38,148 nt of DNA from positions 1-38,148 of the forward strand of contig NZ_VOSW01000093.1 of NCBI RefSeq assembly GCF_009690905.1, read 5' to 3'. The notes below the pieces were generated by a model, which saw only the letters and a program-made list of their open reading frames with translations, had not been told where the DNA came from and ran no database searches. Positions 8,485-16,417 of the stretch are shown piece after piece; the stretch's first letter is position 1, and each line of letters opens with the position of its first letter. The position numbers and the translations under genes are program-made. Source of the DNA: Paraburkholderia madseniana (GTDB taxonomy: Bacteria; Pseudomonadota; Gammaproteobacteria; Burkholderiales; Burkholderiaceae).

Positions 8485-9996
8485 TTAACTCCCATGCATT
8501 GCCAGGCGAAGAATGTTCTGTTCGCTCAAGCTTTCTCTGGGCAATTCACCCGAGACCACGCCTTCGCGCATGACGTATGCGCGATCGCAAACGTGAACAA
8601 TCTCCGACAATTCGGAACTGATGAGAAGAACGGCGGCACCGTCTTTAATCAGTTTCTCGATCAGATTGAAAATTTCCGTCTTTGCGCCTATGTCAATGCC
8701 GCGCGTCGGTTCATCGAATATGAACAGCCGGCAGCCGGCGCTGAGCCATTTGCCGATCACGATCTTCTGCTGATTTCCGCCGCTGAGGACACGAGCGCTC
8801 TTGCCGGGGTCGCCGGGAGCGATCCGCAAGGAATCGATGAGCGCTTTAGTCGCACTCCTTGCTTTCTCCGCTTGATACCATCCTCTCGGAAAGAGTTTCC
8901 ACAGGCTGGCGGTGAGCAGGTTTTCGTGCACGGAGCGCTTCAGCGCCAGCCCTTCCTGCTTCCGGTTCTCAGGAATCAGACCCACGCCCATCGCCGCGAC
9001 TTTGTGAGGACCGCCGGTCACAGCCTCACCAAAGACGGTGACCTGGCCGGTTTCGATCGGGTCTGCGCCAAAGACCGCCCGCACGACTTCCGTGCGCCCG
9101 GCACCGACAAGTCCCGAGAGTCCGACGATCTCGCCGCACCGGACCTGCAGATCGACACCTCGGACGCCTGTTGTGGTGGTCAGTTGGCACACGTCGAGCG
9201 CGACCTTGCCCGGCTCGCCGAAATATTGGCGCTTGTACACCGTTCCGACTGACCGGCCAACCATCAACGCGATCAGTTCATCGGGTGTCGCCGCGGTGGC
9301 CGGCATCGACTGCACCAGACGGCCGTCACGCAATACCGTGACGCGATCGCCCAGGTCGAACACCTCCTTCATGCGATGCGAGATATAGACAATCGCGGCA
9401 CCGGACTCGCGCAGCTTCCTGACGACACTGAACAGCGCCTCGGCCTCACGGTCGGAAATCGCTGCCGTCGGCTCGTCCATGACCACTACGCGGGCATTGT
9501 GCGAGAGCGCCTTCGCGATCTCCACCATCTGCTGCTGCGCGACGCCCAGGTCGGCCGCATAAGCATAGGTATCGTAGGCAAGGCCAAGTTCTTCGAGCGC
9601 GGCTCTCGCGTCGAGATGCATCTTGCGATGATCGATCAGGCCAATGCGATTGCGCGGTTCGCGCCCAAGGTAGATGTTCTGCGCGACGTTTAGGTGCGGT
9701 ACGAGAGAGAACTCCTGGAAGATCACCGCGATGCCGAGTCGTTTGGCGTCGGCAGGCGACTCGATTGTTATCGGTCGGCCGTCGCTGAAGAACTCGCCGG
9801 AGTCCGCTCTGTACGCGCCGAACAGTACTTTCATCAAGGACGACTTTCCTGCACCGTTCTCCCCGAGAAGCATATGCACTTCACCGGCATACAACTGAAG
9901 GTCGACGTCAGTCAGGGCGCGCACACCCGGGAAGCTTTTGCAGATCTTGCGCAATTCCAGAAGAGGCACGCCATCGGTCGGAATCATTGTTTCCAT
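8485..9996 (-). CDS. Sugar ABC transporter ATP-binding protein (RbsA type, two nucleotide-binding domains)
   Basis: The 503-residue product has the tandem-domain layout of RbsA/MglA/XylG. Domain 1 (about residues 9-245) contains Walker A GENGAGKSS, signature-like DLGVAQQQMVEIAKAL and Walker B VVVMDEPTAAI. Domain 2 (about 260-500) has the degenerate P-loop SGLVGAGRTE usual for this family, the signature LSGGNQQKIVIGKWLS and Walker B LFIFDEPTRGID. It energises import through the two permeases encoded downstream. The start is ATG 9996 with AAGG upstream. A 96-bp gap containing a hairpin separates it from the binding-protein gene. Confidence 0.93.
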   Translation of the reverse strand: METMIPTDGVPLLELRKICKSFPGVRALTDVDLQLYAGEVHMLLGENGAGKSSLMKVLFGAYRADSGEFFSDGRPITIESPADAKRLGIAVIFQEFSLVPHLNVAQNIYLGREPRNRIGLIDHRKMHLDARAALEELGLAYDTYAYAADLGVAQQQMVEIAKALSHNARVVVMDEPTAAISDREAEALFSVVRKLRESGAAIVYISHRMKEVFDLGDRVTVLRDGRLVQSMPATAATPDELIALMVGRSVGTVYKRQYFGEPGKVALDVCQLTTTTGVRGVDLQVRCGEIVGLSGLVGAGRTEVVRAVFGADPIETGQVTVFGEAVTGGPHKVAAMGVGLIPENRKQEGLALKRSVHENLLTASLWKLFPRGWYQAEKARSATKALIDSLRIAPGDPGKSARVLSGGNQQKIVIGKWLSAGCRLFIFDEPTRGIDIGAKTEIFNLIEKLIKDGAAVLLISSELSEIVHVCDRAYVMREGVVSGELPRESLSEQNILRLAMHGS

Positions 9997-10035
9997 GTTT
10001 GCCTTCGTTTTGTGGCTTGAGCAGTCACTGGCGGT

Positions 10036-10065
10036 GCCGGCGTATCGTTCGAGCGATAATCCGGC
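10036..10065 (-). repeat. Intercistronic hairpin between binding-protein and ATPase genes
   Basis: Inverted repeat: outer GCCGG/CCGGC and inner TATCG/CGATA arms separated by a 2-nt mismatch, with the six-base loop TTCGAG. Hairpins here are common in ABC operons and protect the upstream binding-protein message, giving more binding protein than ATPase. No U-tract follows, so full termination is unlikely. Confidence 0.5.
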
Positions 10066-10092
10066 GTCGCGACTGCACGAACTCCTGGCTCG

Positions 10093-11091
10093 TTAGTTAC
10101 TCACGACATCGCCCCATTTCGGACACTGCCGTTTGTCGCCGGGCACTTCGAATGGCGCATAGTTCGTCTTGTCGATGACGATGCCTTTGATCAGAATGGT
10201 CTGCGGAACGGACTCCTTACGCACCGTCTTCACGGCCGCCATCGTGGCAATGCAGCCCATCTTGTAGCCGTTGAATTCGGCCGTCGCCAGCAGTCGACCG
10301 TCCTTGATGGCTTTGACCGACTCCGGCACGCCCCCGATACCCACCACCTTGACCTGCTTCTGCCCGGCCGCCTCCAATGCCTCAATGGCACCCATCGCCA
10401 TCACGTCCGCTGCCGCGAGAACACCGTCGATCTTTGGATTTGACTGAATCAGGTTTTCCATCACCTGAAGCGCCTGCAAACGCTGATAGTTCGCAGGCTG
10501 GGAGGCAAGGAGCTTAACGTTCGGAAATTCCTCCAGCGCCTTGTGAAAACCGCGGACCCGTTCGTCACTCGTGGTGGAGCCCTTCACACCTTCAAGAATG
10601 ACGACATTGCCTTTCCCGCCCAGGCTCTTCAGCAGATAGCGGCCGACGTCCAGCCCCAGATTGAAGTCATCGGCAACGACGACGGAGGCGAATTTTCCGC
10701 CTGCCACTCGATCGTTGTAGTTGATGATCGGGATACCGATCGCGTTAACCTTCTCGATCTCCGGAACGACGCCATGTGGGTTGACGCCCATGAACAGCAC
10801 GACGCTGGGCTTCTTGACACTGACGTCCTCGAGCTCGCTGAGCTGCTCGCCGAGATCATTGGGCCGCGTCGGCGCATAGTGGGTCACCGAAACGCCGAGA
10901 TCCTTTGCTGCCGCGTCGACGCCGGCGTGGACGAGCGCAAAATGCGGGTCGACCTGATTCTTGTAGAAAGCCGCAACGCTCTCGCCAGTCGCAAATGCGT
11001 TTGGCCCCGCGGCAATGCCCAGTGCAAACGCACAGGCGCTGAGAATGCGTTTTTTCGCCAGTCGGCTCGTCAGTTCTGTCGTCAGTTTCAA
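10093..11091 (-). CDS. Periplasmic sugar-binding protein of ABC importer (RbsB-like, peripla_BP_4)
   Basis: The 332-residue product starts with a signal peptide (residues 1-35, ending AFATG) and continues with the type 1 periplasmic binding fold: VAAFYKNQVDPHFALVHAG, a hinge region IPIINYNDRV, VVILEGVKGSTTSDERVRGF and DGVLAAADVMAMGAIEALEAAG. The start is a TTG at 11091 with GGAGA five bases upstream; no suitable ATG exists before the signal peptide. It is first in the four-gene operon and has a LacI-type operator 118-129 bp upstream. The family binds pentoses, hexoses, cyclitols or AI-2-like compounds; the true ligand is unknown and may be linked to the aromatic genes sharing the same operator. 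Confidence 0.9.
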   Translation of the reverse strand: MKLTTELTSRLAKKRILSACAFALGIAAGPNAFATGESVAAFYKNQVDPHFALVHAGVDAAAKDLGVSVTHYAPTRPNDLGEQLSELEDVSVKKPSVVLFMGVNPHGVVPEIEKVNAIGIPIINYNDRVAGGKFASVVVADDFNLGLDVGRYLLKSLGGKGNVVILEGVKGSTTSDERVRGFHKALEEFPNVKLLASQPANYQRLQALQVMENLIQSNPKIDGVLAAADVMAMGAIEALEAAGQKQVKVVGIGGVPESVKAIKDGRLLATAEFNGYKMGCIATMAAVKTVRKESVPQTILIKGIVIDKTNYAPFEVPGDKRQCPKWGDVVSN

Positions 11092-11206
11092 GGTCGTCTC
11101 CGTTTAACTGTTTTTTGGCGGCCCTCAAGCGAGTGCCCGAATCCGGTACGCCAGCCCGGTTGCGGGAATGCATCCCGGGAAGCACCTCCAATCTTGCGCA
11201 CAATCG

Positions 11207-11235
11207 ATGCAATCGTTTGCTTAAAGGCAAATCAA
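11207..11235 (-). promoter_or_regulatory. Candidate promoter of the sugar ABC operon
   Basis: On the minus strand TTGATT (11230-11235) and TTGCAT (11207-11212) are separated by 17 bp and could be -35 and -10 elements. The LacI-type operator overlaps the -10 and spacer, the position expected for repression by blocking RNA polymerase. The -10 match is poor, so this is tentative. Confidence 0.35.
11209..11220. promoter_or_regulatory. LacI-type operator upstream of the sugar ABC operon
   Basis: GCAATCGTTTGC, one mismatch from a perfect palindrome, with central CG. The core is identical to the site at 17349 upstream of the intradiol dioxygenase, and the flanking bases match those at 6217. It lies next to the regulator gene, which supports it as that regulator's binding site. 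Confidence 0.72.
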
Positions 11236-11297
11236 TTATTAAGCTTTTACTGCATCGCGCCTGCCATTCCTACTTTTCTTTCATGCAACAAATTTTA

Positions 11298-11311
11298 TGC
11301 AAACGTATGCA
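11298..11311. promoter_or_regulatory. LacI-type operator near the regulator gene
   Basis: TGCAAACGTATGCA has outer arms TGCA/TGCA and central CG, matching the consensus except for one position of the right half (ATGC instead of TTGC). It is about 100 bp upstream of the lacI-family start and would suit autoregulation. Confidence 0.62.
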
Positions 11312-11409
11312 CATACTAGCCAGGCAGATACCTTTGTCAATTCATTTATGACGCTCAGCGCATAGGGTTTGTACTTGCAACATTGAGAGCAACCTTTTGC
11401 ACCTATACA

Positions 11410-12507
11410 ATGACTTCCATGGCCAAAACATCAGAATCCCGGGCAACGATCCGCGTCACCATTCGCGAAGTCGCGCTGCATGCGTCTGTCAACGCGTCGA
11501 CGGTTTCGCGCGCCCTCAATCCTGCAACCCGTCACCTGATTGGGGACGAAGTCGTCCGCAGAGTGTTGGCGTCCGCGAAATCGCTCGGTTACCGTCAGAA
11601 CAAGCTCGCCTCCGCGCTTCGCGGCGGGCAGTCAAGGGTGATCGGGGTGTGCTTGCCCGATATCGAGAATCCGGTATTCCCGCCAATTGTCTGTGGCATC
11701 GAAGAAGAACTCGCGGCCGTTGGCTATGGCGTCCTGATCGCCAATACCGTTGGCACGTTGAAAGACCAGGAACGCATGCTTGAGCAGATGCTCGAGCGCC
11801 AGGTCGACGGCCTCGTTCTCGCAACCGCTGCTCGTCACGACCCGTTAGTACGGCGTTGCATTCTCGACGGCATACCCGTCGTGCTGGTGAATCGCGCGGA
11901 GGAAGGCGGACAGGTGCCGGAAGTGATCAACGACGACTTCCTCTCCATGAAGCTTGCGGTCGATCACCTGGTGGAGTTAGGGCACAAGCGGATTGCGCAT
12001 CTCGCCGGTCCTGAGCGCCTCGCAACCGGGCTCTCGCGAATCCAGGGCTTCCAGATGGCGACGCAGCAGCATCGCCTGACTGGGACGGTTATCCTCGAGG
12101 CCGCCGAATTCACGCGCGAAGCGGGCCAGGTGGCCTGCGACCAGTTGCTGAAGGAGCACAAAGGCGTAACGGCGATCATTGCCGCAAATGACCTGATCGC
12201 GCTGGGGTGCTATGACGTTTTCGCAGAACAACGTCTGATTTGCCCGAAAGATATTTCGCTCATCGGTCACAACGACATGCCGCTTCTCGACATGCTCCAT
12301 CCGCCATTAACCACGCTGCGTATCCAGCACCGGGAAATGGGCAGGCAGGCCGCGAGACTGCTGCTCGGGATGATCGCGACACCTGGCGCGGCTCCGCACC
12401 GCATTACGCTCCCCCCCGAACTGATGGTGCGCGGCTCGACCGCCATGCCACGCAACACGCCGCTGCGAGCGAGAACGCCGAAAACCGCGCCTGCTTCTGC
12501 TGAGTGA
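11410..12507 (+). CDS. LacI/GalR-family transcriptional regulator
   Basis: The product (365 residues from this start) has an N-terminal helix-turn-helix, VTIREVALHASVNASTVSRALNP, then the hinge region NKLASALRGGQSRVIGV and a periplasmic-binding-like sensor domain (VIGVCLPDIENPVFPPIV, GLVLATAARHD, IIAANDLIALGCYDVF, TTLRIQHREMGRQAA). Start choice is uncertain: ATG 11410, ATG 11419 and TTG 11383 are in frame and none has a good ribosome-binding site. It is divergent from the sugar ABC operon. Five palindromes of its expected type occur upstream of the ABC operon, its own gene, a porin and the intradiol dioxygenase operon, so it is probably a local repressor released by a sugar-like or pathway ligand. 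Confidence 0.92.
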   Translation: MTSMAKTSESRATIRVTIREVALHASVNASTVSRALNPATRHLIGDEVVRRVLASAKSLGYRQNKLASALRGGQSRVIGVCLPDIENPVFPPIVCGIEEELAAVGYGVLIANTVGTLKDQERMLEQMLERQVDGLVLATAARHDPLVRRCILDGIPVVLVNRAEEGGQVPEVINDDFLSMKLAVDHLVELGHKRIAHLAGPERLATGLSRIQGFQMATQQHRLTGTVILEAAEFTREAGQVACDQLLKEHKGVTAIIAANDLIALGCYDVFAEQRLICPKDISLIGHNDMPLLDMLHPPLTTLRIQHREMGRQAARLLLGMIATPGAAPHRITLPPELMVRGSTAMPRNTPLRARTPKTAPASAE

Positions 12508-12536
12508 GTGCCGAATGAGCACAGAAGCGCCAAGCA

Positions 12537-13304
12537 TCAACCTGAAGCGCTTCGTTCAGGCGGTCTGGTGCGCTGACGCGCGAGCCATTCGCGCGGTGCG
12601 TTACCGATCCGTGATTTAAAGAGCGTCGAAAACGCGCTCGACGTGAACCCAAGAACACGGGCCGTCTCCGCTACGGAAATCCCGTGAACAAGTGCGCACA
12701 TCGCCGTCCCTACCTGCACCTCCCGGCGCCATTGGCCGACACTGGCGCCCAGTTCTTGGGTAAAAATCCGGCTCAACGTACGGCTGCTGACTTTGGCCCG
12801 GCTTGCCGCGTCCGCAATCGCCATATCCCTGGTTGGATGGATGAGCAGCGCCTCGCATAGCGCCGCGACCCGGCTTCCCGATGACGGCATGCGGACAGCA
12901 AAATGCCCGGCGATTTCAGGCACCGCACGCAGTTCGTCGGCTAACAGAGCCACGACCGCTGCAAATGAGCGTTCGATAGTCGATCGTTGCGTGGCCGCGA
13001 AAATCGCGATCAATACGTCAGAGCAGTTCAGAACGCGCGCCGCCGGTACGAAATCGGCGCTTAGCCCGGCATCGATTCGAAGCGCGCAAATATCGGCTCC
13101 GTACACCGCACAGACGCTATGTGCGACGGCCGGCGGAAGCCAGACGCCGTTGCCCTCTGTCACACAGTACGCGCGCCGTTCAGCCGTTATCCACACGCCG
13201 CCTCGCCGCACATAGAGAAAGCAGCCGACCGCGGCGGATTGGGCATGCCGCTGATCACGCGCGCCAAGCCGCACATCCGTCACCACACAGGCGGAATATG
13301 TCAT
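12537..13304 (-). CDS. AraC-family regulator with N-terminal cupin sensor
   Basis: The 255-residue product has a cupin-like N-terminal half (about residues 20-80: GGVWITAERRAYCVTEGNGVW, LPPAVAHSV) and a C-terminal AraC DNA-binding domain with two helix-turn-helix units, DMAIADAASRAKVSSRTLSR and ISVAETARVLGFTSSAFSTLFK. This short layout resembles NimR-type regulators. It is the last gene on the minus strand of the dioxygenase operon, 57 bp after the cupin gene, and convergent with the lacI-family gene. It may sense a pathway intermediate. The ATG at 13304 lacks a clear ribosome-binding site. Confidence 0.87.
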   Translation of the reverse strand: MTYSACVVTDVRLGARDQRHAQSAAVGCFLYVRRGGVWITAERRAYCVTEGNGVWLPPAVAHSVCAVYGADICALRIDAGLSADFVPAARVLNCSDVLIAIFAATQRSTIERSFAAVVALLADELRAVPEIAGHFAVRMPSSGSRVAALCEALLIHPTRDMAIADAASRAKVSSRTLSRIFTQELGASVGQWRREVQVGTAMCALVHGISVAETARVLGFTSSAFSTLFKSRIGNAPREWLARQRTRPPERSASG

Positions 13305-13361
13305 GTGCAGCTTTTGCAGATCGCCATGGAAAGCACGCGGGCGGTAATCACTGCCGTCGCC

Positions 13362-13715
13362 TCATCCGCAGTGCTCAGGCCGCAGAAACGGCATCGCCAG
13401 CAGAATCTTCGCCGGGCGGCGGGACCGATTGTGCAATGCTCGCCGTTCGCCCGGCGCAATGCGGCACGAATCGAAGGTCGCGAGAATAGCCTCGCCCTCA
13501 TCGGTCATGACGACGACTTCACCTTCCAGCACCACATAATGTTTTTCAACGGGCGACGCATCCGAGGTGGTGTAGCCGCCCGGCTCGATCGCCGAAATGC
13601 CTAGCCACAACGACTCCGCCGGTCCGGCTTCATGGCCTTGAAGCCGGACGCACCGCATCGAAAAGTGATTGGGCGGAAAATATTCCGGCGCATCTTCGAA
13701 GCGGGTTACGTTCAT
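13362..13715 (-). CDS. Small cupin-domain protein
   Basis: The 117-residue product fits a single-domain cupin: ISAIEPGGYTTSDASPVEKHYVVLEGEVVV holds the first motif (with the central H and E replaced or shifted, VEKHYVVLEGE), and CRIAPGERRALHNRSRRPAKILL the second. Such proteins act as isomerases, ring-cleavage aids or sugar-binding proteins. The start overlaps the stop of the upstream MDR reductase gene by 4 bp (ATGA), so the two are translationally coupled and likely act in the same pathway. No specific reaction can be assigned. Confidence 0.75.
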   Translation of the reverse strand: MNVTRFEDAPEYFPPNHFSMRCVRLQGHEAGPAESLWLGISAIEPGGYTTSDASPVEKHYVVLEGEVVVMTDEGEAILATFDSCRIAPGERRALHNRSRRPAKILLAMPFLRPEHCG

Positions 13716-14689
13716 GGCTTGAGCAGGACCCGATTAGCCGCGCCGCGGAAAACGGCCTGATACGCGAGCGCCGCGTCGGAGAGATCGAAGACAAAATCCT
13801 CAACGATGGGAAACGGTTTTAACGTGCCACGTTCGAAATCCGGCAACAACGCATCGAGAATGAGCGCACCTTCCGTGCTGTCGAGTGCAAGCGTATCGAT
13901 GCCGACATAGGTGTGCTGCCCCCGATAGAACGTAAAGATGTCAAATGGCACCGGACGTTCGACGGTAGAGATGAAAATCTGCTTCCCGCGCACCGCCATG
14001 GCCTTGTTGGCCTTTTCGAAGTATGGACTGCCAACCGTGTTGTAGACGATGTCCGCGCCATGGCCGTCTGTCAATTCTCGAACCACCTCGTCGAGGTTTT
14101 GCGACGAAGCGTCGATCATGGTGACGTCGGCGTTCGCATGGCCGATGTACGGTGCATTCGTGCGCTCGACACCCAACACCTTGGCCCCTGCCTGGGTCGC
14201 AAGTTGTATCGCTGCCTGCCCCACCTTCCCGTTTGCGCCCAGCACGAGGACGACGTCGCCTTGTTCCACGCCACCCGCCCGTTGCAGTCCTTCGAAGGCG
14301 GTAACGAAGGGGACGCCGATCGCGCCCGCCTCCTCCATGGTCAGATTGGCCGGTTTGACGCGCACGCTGCCCACGGGCACGGCGAGATAGCCGGCATGCG
14401 TGCCGTTGCGCCGGATACCCAGCTCGCCGCCGCTACCCCACACCTCCTTGCCGAGCATCTCCTGCGGCCCCTCGACAACTATGCCGGCGTAATCCCGACC
14501 CGGTGTGCGCGGCCACACCGCATGCGGCATGAAGCCCAGCACAGCCTTCACGTCGCTCGGATTCACCGCGGCACTCACCACGCGCACGAGACACTCGGCA
14601 AACTCGACGTCCGGCGCATCTTGCGCGCCAATGTGCAGATCGAGCGAGTCGATATCGACGCTCTTTTCCAATACACGAACTGTTTTCAT
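13712..14689 (-). CDS. Zinc-free medium-chain dehydrogenase/reductase (quinone oxidoreductase/enoyl reductase type)
   Basis: The 325-residue product has the MDR layout: an N-terminal GroES-like domain with NPSDVKAVLGF and PGRDYAGIVVEGP, and a Rossmann domain with LVLGANGKVGQAAIQLATQAGA. The cysteine/histidine residues that bind catalytic and structural zinc in alcohol dehydrogenases are missing (the only N-terminal cysteine is in AECLVRV), placing it with quinone oxidoreductases and 2-enoyl reductases that reduce a C=C bond conjugated to a carbonyl using NADPH. GGAAAA lies upstream of the ATG. In this operon it could reduce an unsaturated keto-acid such as maleylacetate, but that is inference. 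Confidence 0.85.
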   Translation of the reverse strand: MKTVRVLEKSVDIDSLDLHIGAQDAPDVEFAECLVRVVSAAVNPSDVKAVLGFMPHAVWPRTPGRDYAGIVVEGPQEMLGKEVWGSGGELGIRRNGTHAGYLAVPVGSVRVKPANLTMEEAGAIGVPFVTAFEGLQRAGGVEQGDVVLVLGANGKVGQAAIQLATQAGAKVLGVERTNAPYIGHANADVTMIDASSQNLDEVVRELTDGHGADIVYNTVGSPYFEKANKAMAVRGKQIFISTVERPVPFDIFTFYRGQHTYVGIDTLALDSTEGALILDALLPDFERGTLKPFPIVEDFVFDLSDAALAYQAVFRGAANRVLLKP

Positions 14690-14754
14690 TTTTTATTTTC
14701 CTAAAAGGTCAAGATGGCGGGTCGAGCCGAATACCGACGCGTCCTGAAGCGCGC

Positions 14755-15636
14755 TCATCGGTTCAGCCCCAGAAGCTCGCGAGCCTCCTGACTGGTCGCC
14801 AGTTCGCCGCCCAGCGAGTGCACGATGTCGCGCGCACGCGCGACCAGCTCCGCATTGCTGTAAGCGAGCACACCCTTGGCAATGTAAATGTTGTCTTCCA
14901 GGCCGACCCGGACATGGCCGCCCGCCAACCATGACTGGGCGACGATCGGGAATTCGGAACGGCCGACACCGAAGGCCGACCAGGTGGCCTGACGGGGTAG
15001 CAGGTTACGCGCGTAGAGAAGCGTTTCCGGACTGGCCGAGAAACCGTATTTGACGCCCATCACCAGGGTCCACAGCCCCGGACCGTCAAGAACGCCCTCC
15101 TTGATCAGGTCCAACGCCAGGTGCAAGTCACCTGAGTCGAAAATCTCCAGCTCCGGCTTGACGCCCGCCTCCCGGATGACGTGGGCCATGCGCGTGACAT
15201 TCTTAGGTGTATTGATGACAACGTCGCCGCCGGAGTTCATCGTGTTCAGGTCGAGACTGCAAATGTCCGGCTTGAGCTCGAGAATATGCTCGACGCGCCT
15301 CTCCGGCGGCAGCAAGGTGGTGCCAGGCGCCGCAACTCTGGGATCGTCGTCGCTCGGAATAAAGCGGCCGCCCGGACCCGTGGTCAGATTGATGATGAGA
15401 TCGACGTTCATCGCGCGGATGCGCTCGATGACTTCCCGGTAAAGCGCCACATCCATCGAGGGCCGCCCCGTCTCGGGATCACGCACGTGGATGTGAACGG
15501 CTGCCGCACCGGCGCGTGCAGCCTCGAGCGAGGCGGTCGCGATCTGCGCGGGTGTGATCGGCAGCCCCGGATGTTGCTCCGGTTTGGTGATATTGCCTGT
15601 TACAGCGCAGGTGATGATGGTCTTGCGGGAATGCAT
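14755..15636 (-). CDS. Beta-keto acid cleavage enzyme (BKACE, DUF849 family)
   Basis: The 293-residue product matches the BKACE family, whose founding member Kce converts 3-keto-5-aminohexanoate plus acetyl-CoA to acetoacetate and an acyl-CoA. It shows TCAVTGNITKPE at the N-terminus, the zinc motif HIHVRDPETGRPS (H48 and H50), NLTTGPGG, and GGHVRVGLEDNIYI, which carries the third zinc ligand (Glu). The TIM-barrel fold and length agree with the family. The ATG at 15636 follows GAGG. In the middle of a hydroxyquinol-type dioxygenase operon, 3-oxoadipate (giving succinyl-CoA plus acetoacetate) or maleylacetate itself is a possible substrate; this is a hypothesis. Confidence 0.9.
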   Translation of the reverse strand: MHSRKTIITCAVTGNITKPEQHPGLPITPAQIATASLEAARAGAAAVHIHVRDPETGRPSMDVALYREVIERIRAMNVDLIINLTTGPGGRFIPSDDDPRVAAPGTTLLPPERRVEHILELKPDICSLDLNTMNSGGDVVINTPKNVTRMAHVIREAGVKPELEIFDSGDLHLALDLIKEGVLDGPGLWTLVMGVKYGFSASPETLLYARNLLPRQATWSAFGVGRSEFPIVAQSWLAGGHVRVGLEDNIYIAKGVLAYSNAELVARARDIVHSLGGELATSQEARELLGLNR

Positions 15637-15653
15637 ATCAGGCCTCGCTGCAA

Positions 15654-16403
15654 CTAGTTCAGACGACGGCCACCGTCCACGACGATGGTCACCCCAGTGC
15701 TGAATGTCAGATGAGTGGCGCAGGCCTCGATGGCCGCTGCAATATCGTCCGGCGTCCCGATGCGGCCTAGCGGCGTGGTGGCCGCAACCTTGTCGTTGAA
15801 ATCATCGCCACGGCCGGGAACGAACGACGTGTCGACCACCCCCGGGGACACGTTCAGGACACGAATGCGAGGTGCAAGTGCACGGCCAAGCGATGCGGCC
15901 ATCACGTCAAGCCCGGCCTTGGCCGCGCAGTAGGCGATGTTGCTGCCAACACCCGTCGTGCCGGAAATCGATGAAACGTTGACGACCAGGCCGTCCCCCG
16001 ACGCATCGAGCAGTTCGCGGAAAGCACGGATGGCGGCAAATTGCCCGCGCCAGTTGACCTTCAGAATCTCATCGATCAATTCGTCGGTAAGCGCATTCAG
16101 GTCGGAATGCTTGACGGGCTGGGTGAAGCCCGCCGTGTTCACGAGGATATCCGCGCGGCCATACCGGTCACGCACCAGCCCGGCCAGCGCGTTCAGAGTC
16201 TCGCTCGCGGTAATGGACGCGAGCGCCGCGGTGTGGCCCTCGCCCGGCAGATCGTCGGCCACGCGCTGAGCTTTGGTCAGGTCATGCTGACCGACGACAA
16301 CGACGCGGGCGCCAGCTTGCCCAAGACGGCGGGCCGCAGCAGCGCCGATACCTCCGGTTCCGCCCAAAATAACCGCGACCTTCCCTGAAAGTGTGTTGGA
16401 CAC
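15654..16403 (-). CDS. Short-chain dehydrogenase/reductase (SDR)
   Basis: The 249-residue product is a classical SDR: cofactor motif GGTGGIG (residues 14-20), NTAG (89-92), Asn117, catalytic Ser145, Tyr158 and Lys162 (YCAAK), and the NVSPGVVDTSF stretch after the active site. The start is a GTG at 16403 with AAGAGG seven bases upstream. Classical SDRs oxidise alcohols or reduce ketones with NAD(P)H. Lying between the dioxygenase and BKACE genes, it may act on a cyclic polyol or keto intermediate before ring cleavage, but the substrate is unknown. Confidence 0.9.
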   Translation of the reverse strand: MSNTLSGKVAVILGGTGGIGAAAARRLGQAGARVVVVGQHDLTKAQRVADDLPGEGHTAALASITASETLNALAGLVRDRYGRADILVNTAGFTQPVKHSDLNALTDELIDEILKVNWRGQFAAIRAFRELLDASGDGLVVNVSSISGTTGVGSNIAYCAAKAGLDVMAASLGRALAPRIRVLNVSPGVVDTSFVPGRGDDFNDKVAATTPLGRIGTPDDIAAAIEACATHLTFSTGVTIVVDGGRRLN

Positions 16404-16417
16404 GTGAGACCTCTTCT

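Larger units (their letters stand above)
11092..11409. other. Divergent control region between ABC operon and lacI-family gene
   Basis: This 318-bp region separates the divergently transcribed binding-protein and regulator genes. It holds two LacI-type operators (11209-11220 and 11298-11311) whose centres are 90 bp apart. No open frame of its own is convincing. The middle (11228-11300) is notably AT-rich relative to the genome, as expected for promoters. Confidence 0.7.
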